Part shown: positions 51,322-60,067 of the stretch, piece by piece | Numbering within the stretch: the first letter of the stretch is position 1 | Layout of the letters: each line of letters begins with the position of its first letter | Assembly (NCBI GenBank): GCA_963718605.1 | Contig: OY970363.1 | Location: forward strand, 62,001-126,000 | Source of the DNA: JACCXE01 sp963718605 | GTDB lineage: Bacteria; Actinomycetota; Acidimicrobiia; Acidimicrobiales; JACCXE01 | DNA length: 64,000 nucleotides | Reading direction: 5' to 3' | Translations under genes and position numbers: made by a program | The notes under the pieces: model-generated | What the model saw: the letters and a program-made list of their open reading frames with translations, nothing else | What the model was told of the DNA's origin: nothing | Database searches by the model: none

Positions 51322-51977
51322 GCGTCGGCTAGCAGCATCCGCTCGATCGCATCGGCGAGCCACTTCTCGTAACGATCGAACGACCAGCCGTAGTCGCCCA
51401 CGAGCATGTCGGCCACCTGGGGGCTGTACAGGACGTACAACGTGGCCGCCGCCGTCTGAACGCTTACGCGCAGGTCGCCGCCGCCCACAAGCTTTGCCGA
51501 GGCCGCCATTTCCTCACGGCGTACCGCGCGCATCGAGTCATACAGCGGGGCGAATTCAGGATCCACCGCCGCTGCCTCCGCAGCCACGCGTACTATCGGT
51601 CCAACGCGCTCGATGATCCCCCGGCTGAGCTTGGCCGCCATCGCCGCGCGTCGGTGCGGGTCTGACTCGGCACTCAGCGCGACAGTCTCGGGCCGTTCGG
51701 TGATGGCCTCGGGTTCGTCGTCACCGGTAATGGCAGTCTCGATGAGCTGAATCATTAGTTCACGCTTGTTTCGAAAGACGGCGTAGACGGTTTGCACCGC
51801 GACGCCCGCCTCGTCCGCGATCGACTGCATCGAGGTCGACCCAAAGCCGTTCGCCACGAAAAGTCGCCGGGCGCCCTCGATGATGGCCCAGCGCGTCGCC
51901 TTGGCCTGCTCGTGGCGCTTCGCCGAGACGTAGCTGCGCTTGCGGTCTGGAGAATCGCCCTTGACACTTCGCGCCAT
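51318..51977 (-). CDS. TetR family transcriptional regulator
   Basis: A 219-residue regulator. The N-terminal HTH is IIEGARRLFVANGFGSTSMQSIA, DEAGVAVQTVYAVFRNKREL; the remainder is a helical ligand-binding domain. A Lys/Arg-rich N-terminal tail precedes the HTH. Two dyads that are probably its operators lie between it and the divergent small gene at 52043, so it most likely represses both itself and that gene. Confidence 0.9.
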   Translation of the reverse strand: MARSVKGDSPDRKRSYVSAKRHEQAKATRWAIIEGARRLFVANGFGSTSMQSIADEAGVAVQTVYAVFRNKRELMIQLIETAITGDDEPEAITERPETVALSAESDPHRRAAMAAKLSRGIIERVGPIVRVAAEAAAVDPEFAPLYDSMRAVRREEMAASAKLVGGGDLRVSVQTAAATLYVLYSPQVADMLVGDYGWSFDRYEKWLADAIERMLLADA

Positions 51978-51980
51978 GTC

Positions 51981-52017
51981 GATAGAGTATCGCTCTATCC
52001 AATAGAGTTAACCTCTA
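51981..52017. promoter_or_regulatory. Twin TetR operators (GATAGAG-N5-CTCTATC and TAGAG-N5-CTCTA)
   Basis: GATAGAG and CTCTATC flank a five-base spacer at 51981-51999. A second, similar but shorter dyad, TAGAG-ttaac-CTCTA, lies at 52003-52017. The centres are 20 bases apart, about two DNA turns, so two dimers could bind the same face. Both sit between the divergent TetR and 52043 genes. Confidence 0.8.
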
Positions 52018-52042
52018 CTGAATTTAAGAGTCAGGAGTCATC

Positions 52043-52315
52043 ATGGGATACGCAACTCTGATGGAGTTCGACGTGGACCTCGACACGCATCGCAAAATCG
52101 TTGACGCTGTCGGGGACGAGCCCGGGAAGGGTCTGATTGTGCACGCCGCGGGCCCGTCGGCGAACGGTGTTTACAGCCTTGACGTGTGGGACTCGAAGGA
52201 GGACGCCGACCGTTACTTTGTCGAGCGCATCATCCCGGCGATGGAAAAGGCCGGCATCGCGGGCGGCCCTCCCCTCAGCGTCCAAGAGTTCGACCTGCCG
52301 GTAATCGTCCGCTGA
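52043..52315 (+). CDS. Small ABM-like protein, unknown function
   Basis: A 90-residue protein with good ribosome-binding site (aggagtc). The alpha/beta pattern MGYATLMEFDVDLDTHRKI, SLDVWDSKEDADRYFVERI and LSVQEFDLPVIVR resembles the antibiotic biosynthesis monooxygenase (dimeric alpha-beta barrel) fold. It is controlled by the twin operators. Function unknown. Confidence 0.55.
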   Translation: MGYATLMEFDVDLDTHRKIVDAVGDEPGKGLIVHAAGPSANGVYSLDVWDSKEDADRYFVERIIPAMEKAGIAGGPPLSVQEFDLPVIVR

Positions 52316-52357
52316 TAACCGCATAGGTGCAGCCCGTACGACTGCGATGCTGCACGG

Positions 52358-53767
52358 GTGGAACCGGCGACGAAGGACGGGCTGTGGGTTCCGGCCCGTC
52401 GCGGGATGACTGTTGGGCTGGTTCTCTTAGTCACACTGATTGCGTTTGAGGCGCTGGCGGTCAATACGGCGTTGCCGGCGGCTTCGCGGGAGTTGGGCAG
52501 CCTCGGGCTCTACGGGTGGGTGTTCAGCGCGTTCATGTTGTCGACTGTTGCGTCGATTGCCGTCTCGGGTCGGCTGATCGACGAGCGGGGCTTGTATCCG
52601 GTGCTAGTCGGTGGAGTGCCGCTGTTCTGCATCGGCCTGGCGATTGGGGCGGCGGCGCCGTCGATGATCGTGCTGGTCGGCGCCCGAGTGGTGCAGGGCT
52701 TGGGTGCCGGTGCGATTTCGTCGGTCGCGAACGTCGCGATCGGCCGCGCCTATCCGCCGAAGCTGCGCGCCGCCATGCTCGCGGTGATGTCGAGCGCGTG
52801 GGTGGTGCCGGGCCTGATCGGTCCCGGCGTGTCCGCTTTGGTCACGACCAACTTCGGGTGGCGGTGGGTGTTCGCCGGGCTGATCCCGATCGTCGCGATC
52901 GCCGCCGTGTTGACAATGCCCGCGTTGCGGCCGTTCGGTCCGATCGAGGTGGCCGTGGACGTGGACGACACCCGGCGTACGGCCGATCCGCTCTTGGTCG
53001 CCGGCGGCTTTGCGTTCGTGATCGGCGGGTTCTCGAATGCGCACGACATCTGGCCGCTCGCATTCGTAGGCGTAGGCCTTGGGGTCGCCGGACCGGCGCT
53101 GCGCCGACTCAGCCCGATGGGCACGTTCCGCCTGCGGCGCGGACCGGCCGCCGCGATCGCGCTCAACGGGGTGATGAGCTGCGCGTTCTTCGCGGTCGAC
53201 GCGTTCGTACCGCTCGCCGTCACGGAGGTGCGCCACCGGTCCGTCGGTTTCGCCGGTTTAGCGCTCACTACCGGCGCGCTGTCCTGGACCATGGGCGCGT
53301 GGGTCACGGCGCGGATCAACCAGCGCATCGACGTCTGCACCCGGGTCCGCGTGGGCTTCCTACTGGTCGCGAGCGGCATCGCCCTGGTGATGCTGGGCCT
53401 ACGCCACGACGTGCCGATCGCGGTATTTCCCGCCGCGTGGTTCGTCGCCGGTCTCGGGATGGGCCTCGGCTACCAGGGCCTCGCGCTCGTCGTGCTCGGC
53501 GGCAACCACGACGACGAGCACGACAGCGGACCCCCGGCGGCGGTGGTCGCCGCCCGCCAAATGTTCGACACGCTCGGCAACGCCATTGGGACCGGCGTGG
53601 CCGGGGCGTCCGTCGCCATCACCCTTGCGTCCGGACACGCGACGAAGCTGGGTTTGATCGTCGCGTTCGTCGCGATGATCAGCGTGGCGCTGTTCGGCGC
53701 CGCCGCATCGGGACAGGCGGCGGCGTTGCCAGCGTCCGCCGGCGCACCACCAGCAGTGCTCCCGTAG
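52358..53767 (+). CDS. MFS transporter (drug-export type)
   Basis: A 469-residue membrane protein from GTG 52358 with about 12-14 hydrophobic segments. The typical MFS motif GRLIDERGLYPVLVGG follows segment two, and ARVVQGLGAGAISSVANVAIGR is the segment-four motif of drug/proton antiporters. The C-terminal 30 residues are Ala/Pro-rich. A hairpin (GTGCAGC/GCTGCAC, 52327-52355) lies at the start. The last 89 bases overlap the convergent lysyl-oxidase-like gene. Confidence 0.85.
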   Translation: MEPATKDGLWVPARRGMTVGLVLLVTLIAFEALAVNTALPAASRELGSLGLYGWVFSAFMLSTVASIAVSGRLIDERGLYPVLVGGVPLFCIGLAIGAAAPSMIVLVGARVVQGLGAGAISSVANVAIGRAYPPKLRAAMLAVMSSAWVVPGLIGPGVSALVTTNFGWRWVFAGLIPIVAIAAVLTMPALRPFGPIEVAVDVDDTRRTADPLLVAGGFAFVIGGFSNAHDIWPLAFVGVGLGVAGPALRRLSPMGTFRLRRGPAAAIALNGVMSCAFFAVDAFVPLAVTEVRHRSVGFAGLALTTGALSWTMGAWVTARINQRIDVCTRVRVGFLLVASGIALVMLGLRHDVPIAVFPAAWFVAGLGMGLGYQGLALVVLGGNHDDEHDSGPPAAVVAARQMFDTLGNAIGTGVAGASVAITLASGHATKLGLIVAFVAMISVALFGAAASGQAAALPASAGAPPAVLP

Positions 53768-55265
53768 CGAGCGCCACCAGCGCGACCACGGTGCCGTGCG
53801 CGCCGCCGGTCTGGGGGAGCGTTTCGTTGTTGATCACCGCGTCGGCGACGTGCGTGGGTGCGGGCGCCGCGCTGGCCGCCTCGGGCACGTAAGTAGTCGC
53901 GCCGCCGAGTTCGCGCGCGGCGGGTCCGACGCCCGCGAACACGATCTTCGTCGCGTCCCACGGGTCGGCGCCCTGGCCCCGCTCGAGGATCTTCACGTCT
54001 TCGCCCGTCACCTGAATGAGGGCGTACGCGGAGTTGTCGTTCTCGTTCTCCTCGACCACGTGGTTGAACTTGTCCGCCGTCGTGCGCACCACATAGAGCC
54101 CGTCGCCCTGGCCGCCGAACTCGACGTACTGACCCGGACGCTGCCAGCGATACACGTCACCCCAGCCGACGCTGAGCCCGAGCACGCCGCCCTGCGGAGA
54201 CATGCAGCTGCCGGCCAGAGAGTCACCCTCGCCGAAAGTGCCCGAAGGCAGCTGCGTGAACGAGTGCCAGTCCCCGAACAACTGGTCGGCCGGGCAGAAC
54301 CCGCTCTTGGTGCCGGCGCCGGTCTGGGTGATCTTTCCCGTCGCCCGGTCGTCGACGTGGAACAACTCGTAGGTCAACACCTGGTCGGTGTGGAAGTGCG
54401 CGTGGGTCTTGTGGAACGAATACGTGCCCGCGGCGCGCTCCGTGGTGGTGCCATCCGCGTAATGAATCACTTGGCGCATCGGGCCCTGCAACAACGCGGG
54501 GTCGACCTTGCCGCTGACGATGTCGGTCGCAAAGTCAAAGAGCATCTCGAAGGGACCGCTGCCGACGTTGATCGGACCGCTCGTCAGTCGTAAGCACTTC
54601 GTTGCCCCGCCGCCGCCCGCCGCGACGGGCGCCATCTCGTCAGCCGCGCACGACAGCGGATGGATACCCGCGACGTCAAGCGGCGGGTTCACCGTGTCGG
54701 GCGGATACACCGCGTTCAACGGGTTGGCCGGAGCGACGAAACCGAACTCGTACGGAGGCACCGTCTTCAGGTTCGGCAGCAACGCGACTTTGCCGGCGGG
54801 CAGTTTGGGCACGACGCGTTCGAGCTTGGCCCGCAAGCGGAATCCCGAGTCGGTCACTGACGTTGGCACCACACGAATGGTCCACGCACCCAGCGCTGGC
54901 GTCGGTATGAGCACCTCCGCCGCGAAGGCGTTGTTCGTTGCGGCCGAGCCGACCGTCGCCCCCGCCGGATCGAGCACTTCCAGTGTGAACGTGTTCGAGC
55001 GGACCGGGTTGTCGATGGCGACTCGCAGACGGGCGGCTCCGGGCGCGACCTTTAACGACCAGCTGGGGCACGTCGATGGCGTGCACGCGGCGCTGCCGTT
55101 CACCGCTCCTTTGGCGATGTGCACGCCGTTCCAGAACACCGCCTCGCCGAGCGTCAACGCCATGGGCGCCTCGCCGTGGGCGGGCGCAACCACTGCGGGC
55201 ATGACTGACGCGACCGCCGCGATGACACCGACGAACAAGGCTTTGAAACGCTGTCCCCAGAACAT
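53679..55265 (-). CDS. Lysyl oxidase-like secreted protein with LPxTG anchor
   Basis: A 528-residue protein. Signal peptide (FKALFVGVIAAVASVMPAVV, cleavage near PAHGEA), a beta-rich domain (about 35-145), then a lysyl-oxidase-like region with the copper-binding motif FHKTHAHFHTDQVLTYEL near residue 295. The C-terminus has NETLPQTGG (LPxTG at 483-487), a hydrophobic segment and a basic tail, as expected for sortase anchoring. Lysyl oxidases oxidise lysine to allysine; a bacterial role in cross-linking is inference. Overlaps the MFS gene by 89 bases. Confidence 0.72.
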   Translation of the reverse strand: MFWGQRFKALFVGVIAAVASVMPAVVAPAHGEAPMALTLGEAVFWNGVHIAKGAVNGSAACTPSTCPSWSLKVAPGAARLRVAIDNPVRSNTFTLEVLDPAGATVGSAATNNAFAAEVLIPTPALGAWTIRVVPTSVTDSGFRLRAKLERVVPKLPAGKVALLPNLKTVPPYEFGFVAPANPLNAVYPPDTVNPPLDVAGIHPLSCAADEMAPVAAGGGGATKCLRLTSGPINVGSGPFEMLFDFATDIVSGKVDPALLQGPMRQVIHYADGTTTERAAGTYSFHKTHAHFHTDQVLTYELFHVDDRATGKITQTGAGTKSGFCPADQLFGDWHSFTQLPSGTFGEGDSLAGSCMSPQGGVLGLSVGWGDVYRWQRPGQYVEFGGQGDGLYVVRTTADKFNHVVEENENDNSAYALIQVTGEDVKILERGQGADPWDATKIVFAGVGPAARELGGATTYVPEAASAAPAPTHVADAVINNETLPQTGGAHGTVVALVALATGALLVVRRRTLATPPPVPMRRRRTAPR

Positions 55266-55351
55266 CGAGCCAGCGTTGTGCGCCGCCGTTTCCTGTCAAC
55301 AACATGACGGTTGCCCAAGCGTGACTGTTCTCTGACGTGAACCTTGCTTCG

Positions 55352-55367
55352 TAGAATCGCCGCACCG
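55352..55367 (+). promoter_or_regulatory. Promoter -10 TAGAAT of the second MFS gene
   Basis: TAGAAT at 55352-55357 is followed ten bases later by the GTG start at 55367, leaving at most a few untranslated bases. No ribosome-binding site is evident. Confidence 0.45.
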
Positions 55368-56680
55368 TGAAGCTGCCCTCGTCGCTCGAACCACTGCGCC
55401 ATCGCAACTTCGCGTTGGTGTGGGGCGGCGGCATGGTGAGCAACGCCGGCAGCTGGATGCAAACCGTCGCGGTGGGTGCCTTCGTCACCGCGCGCACCGG
55501 TCGCGCCGGTTGGGCCGGCATCATCGCGGCGGCCGCATTCCTGCCGATCGGTTTGCTCGCGCCGATAGGCGGCGCGTTGGCGGACCGGTTGAACCGCCGC
55601 AAGTTCGTGCTGTTCGTGAACGTCGGCGAGGCGACCATGGCGTCGCTACTCGCGTGGCTCGCGATCACCGGCCGCGCCACTCCGGGCACCGTGGCCGGCG
55701 TGGTGTTCGTAGCGGGCTGTCTGACTGCGATCCAGTTGCCGTTCCTGCAGGCGATGACCCTCGATCTCGTCCCCCGCGAACATCTCTTGGCCGCCGCCAG
55801 TCTCGGGTCCGCGCAATACAACATGGGCCGCGTACTCGGCCCGACCCTCGCGGGCCTCGTGATCGCGGTGTGGGGTTACCAGTGGGCGTTCGTGCTCAAC
55901 GCGCTCAGCTTCTTCGCGGTCGTCGGAGCGATGTTGGTGGTGCGCATTCCCTACACCCGCTCGACCGATCGCACTCCCCTCCTCGAGCGGATCCGCGTCG
56001 GGGCGCGCGCGACGCGCGCCAACCCGGGTGCACGCGCCGCGATCGCAACGATCGCATTCGTCGCGCTCCTCCTGTCGCCGTTCATCGCGCTGATCCCGGC
56101 GCGGGCCTACCTGCTCGCGGGCGGCGACGCCGCGCGGGCACTGGACCACGACGCGTTTCGCAAGTCCGTCGGCAGCATCACGGGCCACCTGACCACGGCA
56201 CAGGGGGTCGGCGCCGTAATCGGCGCGCTCTTGATCACACCGCTAGCCCTGCGCTTCGGGCGGCGTCGCATGCTCTTCGTGAACCTGACCGTCCTACCGT
56301 TCGTGTTGACGTTCTATGCGTCGGTCACCGTGAAGCCCGTAGCCATCGCCGCTCTTGCGATGGTCGGGATGCTGTATATCGGCATCCTGTCCGGGCTCAA
56401 CAACGTGGTGCAGTTGTGGGCGCCGCTGGAATTTCGTGGGCGGATTCTCAGCCTGTACCTGGTCGCGCTGGGCTCGATCTACCCGCTAGGCGGCCTCGCG
56501 CAGGGTTGGCTGGCCGACCGCATCGGTTTTGCGCGCACGGTGGGCGTAACCGGAGCAGTGATGCTCGGCGTGCTCGCCGGGTGGCATTTCCTCCGTCCCC
56601 AGAGCTTGGCGGCGCTGACCGATCCGGCCGATATCGGCGTGAACCCCGAAGCCTTGGCATCGTCCACAGGCGCCGCGTAA
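55367..56680 (+). CDS. MFS transporter (enterobactin-exporter-like)
   Basis: A 437-residue transporter from GTG 55367. N-terminal LRHRNFALVWGGGMVSNAGSW is typical of the TMS5/MFS_3 group. Motif A is GGALADRLNRRKFV; a long cytoplasmic loop with YTRSTDRTPLLERIRVG divides the two halves. About 12 membrane segments. The final 25 residues are soluble. Substrate unknown. It is followed 15 bases later by the transpeptidase region. Confidence 0.85.
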   Translation: MKLPSSLEPLRHRNFALVWGGGMVSNAGSWMQTVAVGAFVTARTGRAGWAGIIAAAAFLPIGLLAPIGGALADRLNRRKFVLFVNVGEATMASLLAWLAITGRATPGTVAGVVFVAGCLTAIQLPFLQAMTLDLVPREHLLAAASLGSAQYNMGRVLGPTLAGLVIAVWGYQWAFVLNALSFFAVVGAMLVVRIPYTRSTDRTPLLERIRVGARATRANPGARAAIATIAFVALLLSPFIALIPARAYLLAGGDAARALDHDAFRKSVGSITGHLTTAQGVGAVIGALLITPLALRFGRRRMLFVNLTVLPFVLTFYASVTVKPVAIAALAMVGMLYIGILSGLNNVVQLWAPLEFRGRILSLYLVALGSIYPLGGLAQGWLADRIGFARTVGVTGAVMLGVLAGWHFLRPQSLAALTDPADIGVNPEALASSTGAA

Positions 56681-56740
56681 GCCCTGCTTAGGGGGGTGAC
56701 TGTTGTGGATGACCCTGTGTCTGACACACTTGCCGACGAA

Positions 56741-57715
56741 ATGAGGGCAAACACCGCACTTCCCCAACGCGTCCTCGCCGCGCTCGCAGTGACCATTTTC
56801 GCCACTGCGTGTAGCAATAGCGGCGCCGAAGAGGCTAAGTCAGTGCCGCGCAAAGCGACGACGACGTCAACTTCGACCACCACGACGTCGACGACGAGCA
56901 CGACCGTCGCGCCGATCGTCGCCCCCGACGGACTCGGGCAAGGGTCCAGCGGGCCCGAGGTGATGGCGCTCGAAACCCAGCTCAACGCGCAGAAGTACGA
57001 CACGGGCAAGGTGGACGGCCGCTACGACCTGGCGACGTACCACGCCGTGATGACCTTCCAGAAGGTCCACGGGCTCAAGCGCACGGGCCGGGCCACCAGC
57101 GACGTGCTCAACAAGATCGGCACCGTCGGCGCCCCGGGCGCACTGCTTGCGGCCGGGGGTGCGAACCGCGTCGAAGTCGACCTGCCCCGACAGATCCTGC
57201 AGCTCTGGAAAAACGGCGCGCTCTACAAGGTCGTCGACGTGTCGACCGGTAGCGGCAAGCGCTATTGCGTCGACGGTGAATGCGCCACCGCCGTCACGCC
57301 CGGCGGTTCGTACAAGGTGTTCTTCCGCCGCAGCGGCATCCGCGTGAGCAGGCTGGGCAAGCTCTGGAATCCGCTCTACTTCAACGGCGGCATTGCGATT
57401 CATGGCGCGCCGTCGGTGCCGGGCTATCCCGCGTCGCACGGCTGCGTGCGCATCCCGATGTACGTGTCCGAGTGGTTCCCCGGCCAGGTTCCGAATGGCA
57501 CGCCCGTCTATGTGATCGGTGGCTCGAAGGCCGCAGTGCCGTTCAACGAGGCGGCGCCCGATGGCACCACCGGCACGGGTGGCGCGGCGACCACCACGTC
57601 GAGCACGGTTCCGCCCACGACGACCACCACCAAGGGCGGCATCTTCCCGCCGCCATCGTCGACGACTACGACGTCGACGTCCACCACGTCGACGACCGTC
57701 GGCGTAACGCCTTAG
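56741..57715 (+). CDS. L,D-transpeptidase lipoprotein with peptidoglycan-binding domain
   Basis: About 324 residues from ATG 56741, which places the signal sequence QRVLAALAVTIFATACS at the N-terminus; Cys after FATA is the likely lipid site. A Thr/Ser linker is followed by a PG_binding_1 domain (GPEVMALETQLNAQKYDTGK) and a YkuD catalytic domain with HGAPSVPGYPASHGCVRIP (catalytic Cys and His). The tail is a Thr-rich low-complexity region. It makes 3-3 cross-links or attaches proteins to peptidoglycan. GTG 56696 would add 15 residues before the signal. Confidence 0.88.
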   Translation: MRANTALPQRVLAALAVTIFATACSNSGAEEAKSVPRKATTTSTSTTTTSTTSTTVAPIVAPDGLGQGSSGPEVMALETQLNAQKYDTGKVDGRYDLATYHAVMTFQKVHGLKRTGRATSDVLNKIGTVGAPGALLAAGGANRVEVDLPRQILQLWKNGALYKVVDVSTGSGKRYCVDGECATAVTPGGSYKVFFRRSGIRVSRLGKLWNPLYFNGGIAIHGAPSVPGYPASHGCVRIPMYVSEWFPGQVPNGTPVYVIGGSKAAVPFNEAAPDGTTGTGGAATTTSSTVPPTTTTTKGGIFPPPSSTTTTSTSTTSTTVGVTP

Positions 57716-58497
57716 GCGAACGGGTCGGCAAAGGGGTCGTCGGCGCCGCCGCGGATTGCCTGCGGCTCAGGTTCGACGTAGCCGGCGTAACCAGTCTCCT
57801 CAAGCTCTTGCGCGAGCTCGGGGCCACCGGTCGCCACGATGCGCCCACCCGCCAACACGTGCACGACGTCGGGCCGTAGCTCGGTCAGCAGGCGGCTGTA
57901 GTGCGTGATCGCGAGCACGCCGAGGTCATCCTCGTGCGTGGCCGCTTCGATGCGACGGGCGACGTCGCGCAGCGCGTCGACATCGAGGCCCGAGTCCAGC
58001 TCATCGAGGATGGCGAACTTCGGCCGTAACACGCCCAGCTGCAATGTCTCGTTGCGCTTGCGCTCACCACCGGACAGGTCGACGTTGAGCGGTCGCGTGA
58101 TGAAGCGTTCGTCGAACCCGATCCGCCCGGCTTCGGCAATAAGCAGGCTCGGTACCTCGGTCGCGTCGCGTCCCGCGGCGCGGAACGACTCGCTCAGCGC
58201 GTCGAGCAGGCTTACGCCGGGCACCTCGATCGGGTACTGCAGGGCGAGGAACAGACCCAGTTGCGCGCGGCGCCACGCGGGCAGCCCGAGCAGATCGACC
58301 CCATCAAGGGTGACGGACCCGCCCGTGACCTCGTAGCCGGGGCGGCCGGCGAGCACGTGGCTGAGCGTCGACTTGCCCGAGCCGTTCGGACCCATCACCG
58401 CGTGTACGTGGCCGCTGGACACCTCGAGGTCAACGCCCTTGAGGATCTCGCGCCCCGCGACGCGGGCGGTCAGCCCCTCGATCTTCAGAACACTCAC
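57712..58497 (-). CDS. sufC: Fe-S cluster assembly ATPase SufC (copy 2)
   Basis: A 261-residue ABC ATPase from GTG 58497. Walker A GPNGSGKST, signature VDLSGGERKRNETLQ, Walker B FAILDELDSGLDVDAL and switch His in AITHYSRLL are present. Compared with copy 1 it has LDELDSG for LDETDSG and a 20-residue Pro/Asp-rich tail (DDPFADPFA). The GTG overlaps the Rieske gene's stop. It follows sufD, its usual partner, so this copy probably serves the SufBD scaffold. Confidence 0.92.
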   Translation of the reverse strand: MSVLKIEGLTARVAGREILKGVDLEVSSGHVHAVMGPNGSGKSTLSHVLAGRPGYEVTGGSVTLDGVDLLGLPAWRRAQLGLFLALQYPIEVPGVSLLDALSESFRAAGRDATEVPSLLIAEAGRIGFDERFITRPLNVDLSGGERKRNETLQLGVLRPKFAILDELDSGLDVDALRDVARRIEAATHEDDLGVLAITHYSRLLTELRPDVVHVLAGGRIVATGGPELAQELEETGYAGYVEPEPQAIRGGADDPFADPFA

Positions 58498-58808
58498 GGC
58501 AGCTCCACGAACACGTCGGGACCTTCGACGACGACCGGATACACCGGCACGGGCGCGGTGGCGGGCAGGCACTGCGGGTCTCCGCTCGTGAGGCTGAACG
58601 TCGAGCCGTGCTTCGGACATTCGAGTTCGAGTTCGTCGGCGTACAAGTCGCCCTCGCTCAAGGAATAGTCGGCGTGCGAGCAGCGGTCCCCGATGACGTA
58701 GACGTCGTCGCCGACGCGCGCGACCGCGAGGCGAAGGCCCTCGACGTCGAAGCGCGTGGCCGCCTTGTCGGGCAAGTCATTCAGCGAACAGAGACGCACC
58801 CTGCTCAC
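58494..58808 (-). CDS. Rieske-type [2Fe-2S] ferredoxin
   Basis: About 104 residues from GTG 58808, overlapping the sufD stop (GTGA). The cluster motifs are CSHAD and CPKHGSTF (CxH and CxxH), about 17 residues apart, with a VARVGDDVYVIGDR strand before and a C-terminal PVVVEGPDVFVELP. It resembles the Rieske protein often found in actinobacterial suf operons. It may carry electrons during cluster assembly (inference). Confidence 0.88.
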   Translation of the reverse strand: MSRVRLCSLNDLPDKAATRFDVEGLRLAVARVGDDVYVIGDRCSHADYSLSEGDLYADELELECPKHGSTFSLTSGDPQCLPATAPVPVYPVVVEGPDVFVELP

Positions 58809-60031
58809 GCGAGCGCTCCGCTCATCGTCAGCTTCTCGGCGACGGCGGCGCGTAGCGGCGCGCGGAGTGCTTCGACCGGCGTGCGCTCGAGCACGTCGTC
58901 GAAGAAGCCGAGCACGATCAGCCGCTCGGCGATCTCGCTCGGCACCCCGCGCGCTTCGAGGTAGTACTGCTGATCGGCGTCGACCGGCCCTACCGCCGAT
59001 GCGTGTGAACACTTCACGTCGTTCTCTTCGATCTCGAGGTTGGGGACCGAGTCGGCGTGGGCGCCCTCGCCGAGCACGAGGTTGCGGTTGGTCTGGAACG
59101 CGGCCGACCCGGCGGCCCCCGGGCGGATGCGAATGAGGCCTGAGTAGACCGAGCGCGAGGTGTCGGTGAGCACGCCTTTGAACAGCAGCTCGCTCGTGGT
59201 CTTCGGCGCATGGTGGTCCTGCAGCGTGCGGAAGTCGTGGATCTGGGTACCCGAGCCGAAGTACGCGGCGACGAGTTCGGTCTCGGCGCCCGGCCCGATC
59301 ACCTTCGAGTCCAGGCGGGTGCGGGCGTAACCACCACCGAGCGCGACGGCCGCGCTGGTGAGGTGGCCGTCGCGATCGACGCGGGCGCCGGTGGTGCCGA
59401 CCTGCCAGACGCGGGGCCCGAGCGCTTGGATCGACTGGTAGCGCAGTGTCGCGTTGGCGGCGGCGTGCAGTTCGATTACCGGCAGGATGAGCGCGTCGAT
59501 GTCCGACGACAGCGCGACGTCGAGCACGGTGACCTGTGACGAGGTTTCGGCGTCGACCAGCACCCGCGGGAACGTGAGGCTGCCGTCCACCGTGACGTCG
59601 TGCACAACCACGACCGGGCCGTCGATCACCGCGTTCCGCTTCACCGCGATGTAGACGCCGGACGCACCAAACGCGTCGTTACGCAGCGTGAGCGCGTCGG
59701 GCTCGCTCACCGCTTTCCCCAGGTGTTCAGGTTCCTCGGCGAGCTCGCTGAACGGCGTGATCGTGAGACCGGCGGCGGCCGCGGCGTCGCCGACTTCGAG
59801 ATGCACGATCGCGTCGTCACGCACCACGACCAGCGCGGCGCGCTCCGTCGGAACCAGCACATGTTCGATCACGGGATCGGCCGTATTCGCGGCGGCGATG
59901 GGCGCGTATCGCTCCAGGTCGAGTTCATCGATCGGGCTATACCGCCACACCTCGAGGTCGGCGGTAGGCAGCGCTACCTCGTTCAAGGAAGCCGCTGCTG
60001 TGGCGCGCCGAGTGTCCAACCAGTTACTCAC
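58805..60031 (-). CDS. sufD: Fe-S cluster assembly protein SufD
   Basis: A 408-residue SufB/SufD beta-helix protein. The N-terminal LEVWRYSPIDELDLERYAP is like SufD. Conserved blocks are DFRTLQDHHAPKTTSELLFKGVL, GLIRIRPGAAGSAAFQTNRN, ENDVKCSHASAVGPVDADQQYY and YLEARGVPSEIAERLIVLGFF, all typical. Partner of SufC and SufB. sufB is not visible in the window: upstream of sufD lies an unrelated membrane-protein gene. Confidence 0.92.
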   Translation of the reverse strand: MSNWLDTRRATAAASLNEVALPTADLEVWRYSPIDELDLERYAPIAAANTADPVIEHVLVPTERAALVVVRDDAIVHLEVGDAAAAAGLTITPFSELAEEPEHLGKAVSEPDALTLRNDAFGASGVYIAVKRNAVIDGPVVVVHDVTVDGSLTFPRVLVDAETSSQVTVLDVALSSDIDALILPVIELHAAANATLRYQSIQALGPRVWQVGTTGARVDRDGHLTSAAVALGGGYARTRLDSKVIGPGAETELVAAYFGSGTQIHDFRTLQDHHAPKTTSELLFKGVLTDTSRSVYSGLIRIRPGAAGSAAFQTNRNLVLGEGAHADSVPNLEIEENDVKCSHASAVGPVDADQQYYLEARGVPSEIAERLIVLGFFDDVLERTPVEALRAPLRAAVAEKLTMSGALA

Positions 60032-60067
60032 GGGGCCACGATCCTAGGCGACCCCTTGACGAAGCCT

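Noticed and set aside
52327..52355. GTGCAGC/GCTGCAC hairpin before the MFS gene as an attenuator
   Set aside because: Short stem, no accompanying terminator or leader peptide, so regulation is not supported beyond a possible dyad.
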